Positions 23,743 to 31,207 of a stretch of 64,000 bases of DNA are shown here, piece after piece. Source of the DNA: Bin87 sp963666865 (GTDB lineage: Bacteria > Chloroflexota > Dehalococcoidia > Lucifugimonadales > UBA3495); NCBI GenBank assembly GCA_963666865.1, contig OY763072.1, forward strand, positions 3,286,001-3,350,000, written 5' to 3'. The position numbers and the translations under genes are program-made. The first letter of the stretch is position 1; the number at the start of each line of letters is the position of its first letter. A model generated the notes under the pieces. That model was not told the DNA's origin. It did no database searches and saw only the letters and a program-made list of their open reading frames with translations.

Positions 23743-24489
23743 CTACATAGCCGTTCGCCCGCCGTCAATCACCAACTCGCTCCCGGTCATGAAGGACGCC
23801 TCGTCGGACGCCAGGAACAGCACGCCGTAGGCGATGTCCTCAGCCTGACCCAGCCGGCCCAGCGGGGTCCGGTTCAGACGATCCTCCCGTCCGCCGGCGG
23901 CCAGCAGGTCGGCGGTCATGTCGGTCTCGATGGTGCCCGGATGTACGCTGTTGCAGCGGATGCCGTCGGCGGCGTGCTGGATGGCTGTCGATTTGGTGAA
24001 CAGACGCACCGCGCCTTTTGACGCAGTATAGGCCGAGGAGATGTGGTTGCCCACCAGCCCGGCCACGCTGGAGATGTTGACGATGGAGCCGCCGCCGTTC
24101 CGCCTAAGCTCGGGGATCGCCGCCTTGGTGCCCAGGAACACGCCCTTGGCGTTCACGCCCATAGTGGTGTCCCAGTTCTCCATAGTGGTGTTTTCCACCG
24201 TCTCCGGCCGGTATATCCCGGCGTTGTTCACCAGGATGTCCAGCTTGCCGAACCGCCCCACCGTGGCGGTGATGGCATCCTTCCACGACTGCTCGTCGGT
24301 CACGTCCAGGTGGACATACAGGCACTCGCCGCCAAGTTCGTTGATTTCCGCCTCCACCTGCCGTCCCAGTTCGTCCCGCAGGTCGCCGATGACCACCTTG
24401 CAGCCCTCTTGAGAGAACATCTTAGCCTCGGTCGCGCCCATGCCCCGGGCGCCGCCGCTGATGAAAGCCACCTTGTTTTCCAGTCGCAT
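23743..24489 (-). CDS. SDR-family oxidoreductase
   Basis: A 248-aa classical short-chain dehydrogenase: cofactor loop SGGARGMGATEAKMF, Asp after beta-2/3 (VIGDLRDE, favouring NAD), NNAG, the catalytic Ser in IVNISSVAGL, SAYTASKGA (Tyr and Lys), and HPGTIETDM. It reduces or oxidises an alcohol/ketone; the substrate is unknown. It is very similar to the SDR at 25.9-26.6 kb (same length, same TGSELVIDGG end), so these are recent paralogues with two unrelated genes between them. Confidence 0.9.
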   Translation of the reverse strand: MRLENKVAFISGGARGMGATEAKMFSQEGCKVVIGDLRDELGRQVEAEINELGGECLYVHLDVTDEQSWKDAITATVGRFGKLDILVNNAGIYRPETVENTTMENWDTTMGVNAKGVFLGTKAAIPELRRNGGGSIVNISSVAGLVGNHISSAYTASKGAVRLFTKSTAIQHAADGIRCNSVHPGTIETDMTADLLAAGGREDRLNRTPLGRLGQAEDIAYGVLFLASDEASFMTGSELVIDGGRTAM

Positions 24490-24507
24490 TTTGTCAATAC
24501 CTCGCTA

Positions 24508-25212
24508 TTATGGTTGCTGTCGCAGTTGTGCCAGCTGCTCGCGGAGCCGGACGATTTCGGCTTCGGCGGCCAGTCGGGCTGCCTCGGTCTCTTGATGGGT
24601 ACGCAGCCATTCCCCGACCGTCGGGTCGTAGAGCCGCAGTTCCAGCGCCGGCGTTACGCAGATTTCCAATTCCAGTACGGCGCTGTGGCCGCGCAGGTTT
24701 CCCGCATCGTCCGTGGTTAGGGATTGCTCCCGGTATTCCGTCCCTTCCAGCGTTTCTAATACGAGAGCCGGCGTGAAGTAGTTTCCGGTGGGGTCAAAGC
24801 GCACATACTCCGTGACGCCCATGTCAGCGTAGATGCGGCGCTTTTCAGTGGCGTCCCTCCGCCAGGTGCGGGAAGAGGCAATCTCCATGATGAAGTCCGG
24901 CGCTGTGCCCTCGCGCCACACCAGCCACGAGTCCCGGGGATGGGTTCCCGTTGCGCCGAAGACAACGAAAACGTCGGGCGCGACGCTAACGTCATTGCGG
25001 TTCATCCGGTAATAGATCAACATATCGCCGCCGACGTAAGCGTCATCGCGACCGTGGTATCGAACGCGCAGCGTGGAGACCGTTTCGGTCAGGGGCGTGT
25101 ACTGCCATTCGGATTCGGCCATGGGTTCACCGTCGGAAGATGGGTAGTCAATGGTGAGATCATCAACCTCATCCTCGTAAGCAACTTGGGCCTTTGCGGT
25201 TCTGCTGACCAT
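24508..25212 (-). CDS. Uma2-family protein with C-terminal coiled coil
   Basis: A 234-aa protein with GGAG upstream of the ATG. The core carries YYRMNRNDVSVAPDVFVVFG, APDFIMEIASSRTWRRDATEKRRIYADMGVTEYVRFDPTG and the late LELEI strand, the Uma2/DUF820 nuclease-like fold (APD...EIASS). The last 35 residues (ETEAARLAAEAEIVRLREQLAQLRQQ) form a coiled coil. It is the second intact Uma2 gene of the window. A TATAAT-like box lies about 70 bp upstream. Confidence 0.85.
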   Translation of the reverse strand: MVSRTAKAQVAYEDEVDDLTIDYPSSDGEPMAESEWQYTPLTETVSTLRVRYHGRDDAYVGGDMLIYYRMNRNDVSVAPDVFVVFGATGTHPRDSWLVWREGTAPDFIMEIASSRTWRRDATEKRRIYADMGVTEYVRFDPTGNYFTPALVLETLEGTEYREQSLTTDDAGNLRGHSAVLELEICVTPALELRLYDPTVGEWLRTHQETEAARLAAEAEIVRLREQLAQLRQQP

Positions 25213-25280
25213 AACTTTGCTCCAAATGTCCCCGGCAGCACGAGAGAACAGGTGCCGGCGATGACCATTTCACGTCAACA

Positions 25281-25871
25281 TTATAGGCGAGGTCGGCGGC
25301 GGATGCCCAAGCCGATGGCCCCGGCCAAAAGAGCCAGTGCGCCCAGTTCCGGGCCGTTGATTCTTGTGGTAGCAAACGGGATGCAGCCACCGCCCCGGTG
25401 TTGACCTACCAAGAATACTCGGATTCGTTCCGGCTCCCACGGGGCGTCCAACTCTTCGAAATCTGCAAACGCCCGCCAGGTGGGCATGGTGCGATTGCAC
25501 AGCCCGGTCTCGCCGTTCCGGGCGTACACGATGTACTGCTCGCCTTTCTGAAACTCGTACCCACAGGAGGATTCCCTGCGTACCGTGTTCACTGTGAGAG
25601 TCTCCTCTTGCGGCCCCTTCCAAACGTGGCTCACCTCGAACTCCACGATCACCGGGTCGGCGCTGGACGGCAGGATGAGCAATTTGCGGCGGGCCTTTAC
25701 TGAAGTCGCCACTCCCGCGAATACCGCGTCCGCTTTCGCGAACTCCTCGGCCGGCGAACCGGGCGCAAGGGCGCAGCTGCAGGCGTGGGCCGGCCCCGCC
25801 CCCGACAGGGACGCCAGCGCATAAAGCGCCAATCCAGCCGCCAGCAGCGCGGCTAGGCCAATGCGTCGCAT
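25281..25871 (-). CDS. TIMP/NTR-like secreted protein with C-terminal membrane anchor
   Basis: A 196-aa precursor. The signal peptide (MRRIGLAALLAAGLALYALASLSGAGPAHA) is followed directly by CSCALAPGSPAEEFAKADAVFAGVA. Starting the mature chain with Cys-x-Cys and the pattern VEFEVSHVWKGP...SSCGYEFQKGEQYIVYA is that of bacterial tissue-inhibitor-of-metalloproteinase (TIMP/netrin-like) domains. A C-terminal helix (GPELGALALLAGAIGLGI) plus RRRPRL resembles a PEP-CTERM-type sorting signal and would anchor it. In animals such domains inhibit metalloproteases; the bacterial role is unproven. Confidence 0.8.
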   Translation of the reverse strand: MRRIGLAALLAAGLALYALASLSGAGPAHACSCALAPGSPAEEFAKADAVFAGVATSVKARRKLLILPSSADPVIVEFEVSHVWKGPQEETLTVNTVRRESSCGYEFQKGEQYIVYARNGETGLCNRTMPTWRAFADFEELDAPWEPERIRVFLVGQHRGGGCIPFATTRINGPELGALALLAGAIGLGIRRRPRL

Positions 25872-25883
25872 GGCAAACACCCC

Positions 25884-26636
25884 CTACTGCGCGAACAGCC
25901 CGCCGTCAATCACCAACTCGCTGCCCGTCATAAAGGACGACTCGTCCGATGCCAGGAACAGCACGCCCCAGGCCACGTCCTCGGCTTGCCCGACCCGTCC
26001 GATGGGAGTGCGGTCCAGCGACGCCTGCCGCGCCGCGTCATCGCGCAGCAATGTCGGCGTAGTCATGGGCGTCTCGATGATACCCGGATGCACCGAGTTG
26101 CAGCGAATGCCCTCGGCGGCATACTGGATGGCCGTGGACTTGGTGAACAGCCGCACCGCGCCCTTGGTGGCCCCGTAGGCCGGAGCGCGCCAGCTGCCTA
26201 TCAGGCCGGCCACGCTGGAGATGTTGATGATGGAGCCGCCGCCGGCTTTTCGCATCTCCGGTATGGCCGCCTTGGTGCCCAGGAACACGCCCTTGGCGTT
26301 GATGTCGAAGATGTTGTCCCACAGCTCTTCACTGGTGTCCTCAATGCCCACCTGCCGGTAGATGCCGGCGTTGTTCACCAGGATGTCCAGCTTGCCGAAC
26401 CGCTCCACGGCGGTGTTGACGGCGGCGTTCCACTCGTCCTCGCTGGTGACGTCCAGGCGGACGAAGACGCACTCGCCGCCGGTTTCGTTGATCTCAGCCT
26501 CCAGCTGCCGACCTTCCTCTTCCAGCACGTCGCCGATGACCACCTTGCAGCCCTCGCCGGCAAATAGCCGCGCCTCGGCGGCCCCCTGCCCTCGGGACCC
26601 GCCGCTGATCAGGGCTACCTTGTTCTCCAAACGCAT
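25884..26636 (-). CDS. SDR-family oxidoreductase (paralogue)
   Basis: A 250-aa classical SDR: SGGSRGQGAAEARLF cofactor loop, Asp in VIGDVLEE, NNAG, catalytic Ser in IINISSVAGL, PAYGATKGA with Tyr and Lys, HPGIIETPM. The start was chosen at the ATG with GAGGTG upstream. It closely resembles the SDR at 23.7 kb; differences cluster after PGI.ET, the substrate-binding loop, so the two may use different substrates. An upstream TTACAAT -10 (minus strand) lies about 40 bp before the gene. Confidence 0.9.
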   Translation of the reverse strand: MRLENKVALISGGSRGQGAAEARLFAGEGCKVVIGDVLEEEGRQLEAEINETGGECVFVRLDVTSEDEWNAAVNTAVERFGKLDILVNNAGIYRQVGIEDTSEELWDNIFDINAKGVFLGTKAAIPEMRKAGGGSIINISSVAGLIGSWRAPAYGATKGAVRLFTKSTAIQYAAEGIRCNSVHPGIIETPMTTPTLLRDDAARQASLDRTPIGRVGQAEDVAWGVLFLASDESSFMTGSELVIDGGLFAQ

Positions 26637-26767
26637 GGCATACACCTCAAATCACATTTGCCGACTTCATTTCGCAACGATTGTAACGTCAGCGGAAGGG
26701 CAGTCAAGCGTCGCCCACATCAGTTTCGCCGCCGGCGTGGGATGAGTGTGCAATTGCATCAACTCCT

Positions 26768-26797
26768 TTGGGCATCGCTTTCATACTGCGCTATACT
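26768..26797 (+). promoter_or_regulatory. Possible sigma70-type promoter of the MFS gene
   Basis: TTGGGC and TATACT are separated by 18 bp, about 100 bp before the transporter start. The -35 is weak. Confidence 0.35.
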
Positions 26798-26899
26798 AAC
26801 TGCGCGACATTATTATCATCCCGTAAGTAATCGCGGCAAACGCTCGAAAAAGGAACGGACAAAATAGCAACGCAAACCGCAGCGACGGGCGGCAGGGAG

Positions 26900-28078
26900 G
26901 TGAACAAAGCGTGGTTTATGGCCGTGCTTGGGCTCACCGTCTTTGCGACGATAAGCTCTATCCTTATCATTCCGCCGCTCCTGGTGGAGATCGCCACCGA
27001 CCTGGACATATCGGTGGCGGTGGCGGGCCAGTTGGCCACTGCAACCTTCGCGGCCTGGGCGGTTACCGGAGTATCGGCCGGCCCCTTGTCCGACTCATTT
27101 GGCCGCCGCCCCGTGGCCATAGTGTGCCTGGCGGTGCTCTCGATATCTATGCTGGCGTGTGCCATTGCGCCCAACCTAGAGACGCTGCTGGCGCTGCGGG
27201 TCCTGACCGGGCTGGGTGGTGGAGTAATACCTCCCAACATCGTGGGGTCGGTGGCCGATGTCATCTCCCCGGCCCGGCGGGCCCGAGCGGTGGGCGCATT
27301 ATTGGGGATTCAAGGGATTGCGGCGGCCATCAGCGTACCGCTGGTGGCGGTGCTGGCTGACGTCGGCGGCTGGCGGCTGCCCTTCATTGTTTACGGCGCG
27401 GTGCTCGTGGCCGGACTGGCGGCGAACTGGCTGTGGCTCCCCAAAGAAAGGAGTGAGCGGGTCCGGAATTTCGCATACTTTTCCAGGTACCGGTTGCTGG
27501 TGTCGATGCGGTTTTTCCGCGTGGCCGTGGCCGTGAACCTGACGCAGCGTATCGCCTTCTGGGGGACCATCTCTTACTTTGCTGCTTACCTCATAAATAC
27601 CTTCGGCCTGAGCGTGGGCTTCGTGGCCCTGCCCCTGGCGATAGTCGCCCTCGGGCAAACGGTCGGCAACTACGGCGCGTCATTCGCGGCGAACCTGAAG
27701 TATCGCGTGGCCATCATCGCCGCTGTCACTATCGCCGGCGGAGCGCTCGGGCTGGTGCTCTTTTCCGTCGGCCTCGGACTGTGGGCAACAGTGGCCGTAG
27801 CAACGGTCAGCTCCGGCCTGCTGAGCATGACGTTCCCGATCCTGATCGCCGCCAGCACCGAGTATTCCGGCGAGTCCAAGGCCACCGGAGTGGGCCTCAT
27901 GGGTTTCAGCAACCAGACGGGCGGGATGCTGGGCGCTGCGATAGCTGGGGCGCTGTTGGCGAGCATCGGTTACGTGGGGATCGGCTATATGTGCCTCGGC
28001 GTAACCATCGTCAGCGCGTTGCTCACGACCCTATTCGGCCGGCAGTTCGGGGAGTCCGCCGGTCAGAACCGGGGCTGA
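26900..28078 (+). CDS. MFS transporter (12-TM, multidrug-efflux type)
   Basis: A 392-aa product from GTG (AGGGAG lies very close; ATG six codons further is an alternative). Twelve hydrophobic helices are present; the MFS loop signature is GPLSDSFGRRPVAIV after TM2, and GLGGGVIPPNIVGSVADVISPARRARAVG (motif C-like) follows. This is typical of the drug:H+ antiporter-1 / arabinose-efflux group, exporting small molecules. The substrate is unknown. It is divergently transcribed from the SDR. Confidence 0.85.
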   Translation: MNKAWFMAVLGLTVFATISSILIIPPLLVEIATDLDISVAVAGQLATATFAAWAVTGVSAGPLSDSFGRRPVAIVCLAVLSISMLACAIAPNLETLLALRVLTGLGGGVIPPNIVGSVADVISPARRARAVGALLGIQGIAAAISVPLVAVLADVGGWRLPFIVYGAVLVAGLAANWLWLPKERSERVRNFAYFSRYRLLVSMRFFRVAVAVNLTQRIAFWGTISYFAAYLINTFGLSVGFVALPLAIVALGQTVGNYGASFAANLKYRVAIIAAVTIAGGALGLVLFSVGLGLWATVAVATVSSGLLSMTFPILIAASTEYSGESKATGVGLMGFSNQTGGMLGAAIAGALLASIGYVGIGYMCLGVTIVSALLTTLFGRQFGESAGQNRG

Positions 28079-28215
28079 GCCGGCAGTAGTTTGAGCCGGC
28101 GCCGGGGAGGCGCAGACTAGCCCGCCCGTCGCAAAAGTGGTATTGTTGGCGCATCAACTCCCGTCGGGAGCGATTATTCAACCCGGCCTTGCCATTTGGC
28201 CGCAGGAGGGATGCA

Positions 28216-28641
28216 ATGCCTCAGATCAAACACATCGCCATCGCCACCAACGACGCCGAAAAGACCGCGAAGTTCTATTCGGAAGTTTTCGGACTGCGTG
28301 AAGTCGCCAAGCTGGAGAGCGCCAACGCCAATGGCTATATGCTCAGCGACGGCAACGTGAACATGGCCATCCTGGACTTCCAGAGCGACGCCGTGGCCGG
28401 CGAGCGCGGCAAGGACTGGGAAGGCATCCACCACATCGGGTTCGAGGTCGAGAGCCTTGAGGAGACCGAGGCGCGCCTGCTCGCCGCCAACTCCCATCCC
28501 ATGGCAGAGGTCAACCACGCGCTCCACGCCGGAATGACCGGCCCGCGCACCCAGAACGTAGAGACCAAGTACGAAGGTCCCAACGGTGAGATGATCGACG
28601 TCTCCGAAACGGGCTGGGTAGGCACTCGCGGCCTGGACTAA
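28216..28641 (+). CDS. VOC-family protein (methylmalonyl-CoA epimerase-like fold)
   Basis: A 141-aa protein, ATG preceded by GGAGGG. The VOC pattern MPQIKHIAIATNDAEKTAKFYSEVFGLREV and GIHHIGFEVESLEETEARLLAAN fits a dioxygenase/epimerase fold, with metal histidines in KHIAI and HHIGF; the end EGPNGEMIDVSETGWVGT lacks the common LEL/IEL, but a Glu (EMID) is available. Substrate unknown. It ends in front of a perfect 24-nt palindrome. Confidence 0.85.
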   Translation: MPQIKHIAIATNDAEKTAKFYSEVFGLREVAKLESANANGYMLSDGNVNMAILDFQSDAVAGERGKDWEGIHHIGFEVESLEETEARLLAANSHPMAEVNHALHAGMTGPRTQNVETKYEGPNGEMIDVSETGWVGTRGLD

Positions 28642-28683
28642 TCCCGGATCTCCTACCAGTCCTCCGCAGAGGGAAATCTATAA

Positions 28684-28708
28684 AGGGCGATGCCGGCCGG
28701 CATCGCCC
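28684..28708. terminator. Perfect GC-rich palindrome (GGGCGATGCCGG/CCGGCATCGCCC)
   Basis: Twelve paired bases without a loop between the VOC gene and the next gene on the same strand. Followed by no T-run on the plus strand, but by TTTATAG on the minus strand. A terminator or protein-binding site is possible. Confidence 0.4.
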
Positions 28709-28718
28709 AGGGAGTATC

Positions 28719-29195
28719 GTGAACAGTACACCACGACAACTAACCTGCTACATTAAGAGAACCCAGGCCAACCCCGAGACGTGGGAAGGGTTCTGTCTTG
28801 AGGTGGACATACCTGCCATCGGGGATACTTACGAGGAAGTGGTCGGCAAGATGCACCAGCGGGTGGCAAACTATATTGAGTTCATCCGCGAGCGCCAGCC
28901 CGACGACGAGCAGAGTTTGATGTTCCGCCCCATGCCCGGCGGTCAGGCGTGGAAACTGAAGTTTGAAGAGCGCTTCCTCCAGCGCCTGCCTTTCTCAAAG
29001 CGCCAGATAAGAAAGACGTACGTCAGCGCAGAGCGGGGAATACCGTCCCAGCTGGACCCGAATCACACCGAATTGTGCTTTAACTGTCGCAAATACCGCA
29101 GCGTGGGACTGTTCGAGGTTTACCACGAACCCAACTCCGCCTACGTTTGGTACGACAAGACGTGCAACGTGTGCAAGGAGGCCGGAGCAGCCTGA
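28719..29195 (+). CDS. HicB-like domain fused to a zinc-ribbon (CxxC...CxxC)
   Basis: GTG start with GGGAG upstream; 158 aa. Residues 5-65 (QLTCYIKRTQANPETWEGFCLEVDIPAIGDTYEEVVGKMHQRVANYIEFI) follow the HicB/DUF1902 antitoxin-like pattern. The middle is basic (RFLQRLPFSKRQIRKTY). The end has two Cys pairs, LCFNC and TCNVC, spaced about 30 residues, a zinc-finger-like knuckle. No HicA lies adjacent. It may be an orphan RNA- or DNA-binding regulator; no exact family is recognised. Confidence 0.65.
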   Translation: MNSTPRQLTCYIKRTQANPETWEGFCLEVDIPAIGDTYEEVVGKMHQRVANYIEFIRERQPDDEQSLMFRPMPGGQAWKLKFEERFLQRLPFSKRQIRKTYVSAERGIPSQLDPNHTELCFNCRKYRSVGLFEVYHEPNSAYVWYDKTCNVCKEAGAA

Positions 29196-29248
29196 CGCAA
29201 GGGGGTCTCTCCCGCCAGGTGATCAGTGTGAGCGCTCGCCTTGGAAAG

Positions 29249-29278
29249 AGGCCCGGCCCGCCATGGCGGACCGGCCTT
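29249..29278. terminator. Strong hairpin between convergent genes
   Basis: GGCCcGGcCCGCC-AT-GGCGGaCCGGCC forms an imperfect 13-bp stem between the plus-strand HicB/zinc gene and the minus-strand DUF35 gene. There is a weak T-run (TTCGTAG) after it, and A-rich sequence upstream serves the minus strand. Confidence 0.55.
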
Positions 29279-29321
29279 CGTAGATTCAATGACTGGTCAG
29301 CGGTCGGTCAGAACGGCGAGA

Positions 29322-29741
29322 TTATGCGGGCCGGAACACGAGCCCCGGATCGTCCGGGTCAATCTCGGACAGGTCCAACACCAGGGCCATGCCGGTGCGA
29401 ATGTTCTGGGGGTTGACCGCGTCCACGCCGGCGATGCGCGCCGAAATGCGCGGCCCCTCCTCCAGCGTCACAATACCCGTGCAGTAGGGGTTGTTGCGCC
29501 CGTAGCCCTTGGCCTCCAGCGAGGCCGGGGCGACGGATATGCACGTGAAGGTGCTGAGAGTGGCCCGCCCGCTCAGTTCGTGCCACTCCATGTCGCTGCT
29601 GTGGCTCGCCGGGTCCATGGGGCGGGCCTCGGCGTAGATGTTCCCATTCTCACGGCATCGGACGCCCATGAACCTGCCCTCCTTGAGGAAGGCATAGAAC
29701 GACGCGGCGTTGAACGGACGAGATTCGGCATCGGTGGTCAT
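29322..29741 (-). CDS. DUF35 OB-fold protein (thiolase partner)
   Basis: A 139-aa protein of the Zn-ribbon OB-fold family that teams with SCP2-type thiolases: SFYAFLKEGRFMGVRCRENGN, then the OB strands GRATLSTFTCISVAP...YCTGIVTLEEGPRISARIAGVD and TGMALVLDL. The rubredoxin-like zinc knuckle (normally RCxxCGxxxxPPRxxCPxC) is reduced to one clear cysteine (RCRENG), so zinc binding is probably lost. It lies just downstream of the thiolase on the same strand, as in archaeal/actinobacterial thiolase-DUF35 pairs. Confidence 0.8.
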   Translation of the reverse strand: MTTDAESRPFNAASFYAFLKEGRFMGVRCRENGNIYAEARPMDPASHSSDMEWHELSGRATLSTFTCISVAPASLEAKGYGRNNPYCTGIVTLEEGPRISARIAGVDAVNPQNIRTGMALVLDLSEIDPDDPGLVFRPA

Positions 29742-29760
29742 CGGTTTTCACCCTGTGCAA

Positions 29761-29816
29761 CTGGATTCCGGCCCCGTATCAAGTACGGGGTGACGTTCTT
29801 TCGCCGGAATGACGGT
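29761..29816. repeat. Composite REP-like palindrome (nested form, inverted)
   Basis: Inverted copy of the REP-like repeat with CCCCGTATCAAGTACGGGG nested in it, between DUF35 and thiolase genes of the same strand. Confidence 0.85.
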
Positions 29817-29821
29817 GGGGG

Positions 29822-31096
29822 TTAGGCGCGCTGGAGCACGTTGACGACGCAGGTGCCGCCAGTGCCGCCTACGTTGTGAGTGAGACCGAACTCCAGGTCG
29901 GGATTGTCGAGTTGGCGGTCGCCGGCTTCTCCGCGAAGCTGCTTGTACACCTCGATTACCTGGGCCACCCCACTGGCTCCCACCGGATGCCCCTTGGCTT
30001 TCAGGCCGCCGCTGGTGTTGATGGGGCGGTCGCCGTCACGCGCGGTACGGCCTTCGTCAACGGCATGGGGCCCCTCGCCGGGAGCGAAAAAGCCGAGGTC
30101 TTCGCTGGCGACGATTTCGGCGATGGTGAAGCAGTCATGCACCTCGGCCACGCCAACCTGTTCGGGGGTGATGCCCGCCATCTCGTAAGCCTGGGCGGAT
30201 GCGATCTTCGCCGCCGACAGGGAGGTCAGCTCCTCGGCGTCGTGCAAGGGCCGGCCGGTGGCCTGCCCGATGCCGGCGATATGCACCGGCTTGTCGGTGA
30301 ACTGTCCGGCGATCTCGCTGGCTACCAGCAGGACGCAGGACGCGCCATCAGTGATGGGAGCGCAGTCGTAGAGACGCAGGGGCCAGGCAATCCACGGGTT
30401 GGCGCGGGCGTCGTTGAGGAAGTCCAGCTCATCCTCCCAATCTGGCACGGGTTCGCCGCGCTGCTCGGCCCGGGCTTTGCGCCGCTCCATCATGTCGCGG
30501 ACGGTCTGCTGGAACTGGGCCTTGGGATTGAGCTTGCCGTTTTCATGGTTCTTGACGCCAACCTTGAGCAGGTGGTTCAGGTTGGTTTCATAGCGGTCCA
30601 TGTGAGCCTTGGCGATGGCGCCGAAAATGCCGGGGAAAGTCAAGCCGGCCGGCACTTCATAAAGGCCGTCGGCGGCCGACGCCAGCACGTCGGTCACGCC
30701 CTCGGTGGGCAGGGACGTCATCTTTTCCACGCCGCCCACCAGCACCACGTCGTACATGCCGCTGGCGATGGCCATGACGCCTTCGCGCAAGGCGCTGCCG
30801 CTGCTGGCGCAGGCGTTCTCGATGCGGGTCATCGGCGTGGGCGTCATCCCCAGCCAGTCGGCCATGATGGGAGCGGTGTGGCCCTGGTGCTCGAAAAGGT
30901 CAGCGGAGTAGTTGCCCAGGTAACCGGCCTCGATGTCCTGAGGGGATATGCCGGTGTCGATATTCTCCTGCATATCCTGGAAAGCCTCGACGAACAGGTC
31001 TCGGCTGGTCTTGTCGGGATACGCGCCGAACTGGGAAAGGCCGGCGCCGACGATGGAAACCGGGCGGGCCAGACGGCGGCTGCGGGTGGTAGCCAT
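29822..31096 (-). CDS. Thiolase-family acetyl-CoA acetyltransferase (SCP2 type)
   Basis: A 424-aa protein with the catalytic Cys in RIENACASSGSALREG, the HDCF motif (VAEVHDCFTIAE) and the KGHPVGASGVAQVIE segment with the second histidine; C-terminal HNVGGTGGTCVVNVL. These fit the SCP2/archaeal-type thiolases that pair with a DUF35 partner, here the next gene downstream. Condensation or cleavage of acyl-CoA thioesters is expected; which pathway is unclear, though HMG-CoA/mevalonate-type or beta-oxidation are candidates. The ATG has AGGAGTACC nearby. Confidence 0.9.
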   Translation of the reverse strand: MATTRSRRLARPVSIVGAGLSQFGAYPDKTSRDLFVEAFQDMQENIDTGISPQDIEAGYLGNYSADLFEHQGHTAPIMADWLGMTPTPMTRIENACASSGSALREGVMAIASGMYDVVLVGGVEKMTSLPTEGVTDVLASAADGLYEVPAGLTFPGIFGAIAKAHMDRYETNLNHLLKVGVKNHENGKLNPKAQFQQTVRDMMERRKARAEQRGEPVPDWEDELDFLNDARANPWIAWPLRLYDCAPITDGASCVLLVASEIAGQFTDKPVHIAGIGQATGRPLHDAEELTSLSAAKIASAQAYEMAGITPEQVGVAEVHDCFTIAEIVASEDLGFFAPGEGPHAVDEGRTARDGDRPINTSGGLKAKGHPVGASGVAQVIEVYKQLRGEAGDRQLDNPDLEFGLTHNVGGTGGTCVVNVLQRA

Positions 31097-31207
31097 TTAT
31101 GGTACTCCTCGTTCGCGGTTACGGTTACGATGCACCATCATCCTACACTAGAATCCGCTGGCGTTGCCAGCGCGTCTAGCGGTGGCGCCCATTGCCAACC
31201 TAGCTGG

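Noticed and set aside
2019..29816. Many copies of short palindromic repeats suggested a CRISPR array
   Set aside because: Copies are single, kilobases apart and in both orientations, with no regular spacers and no cas genes.
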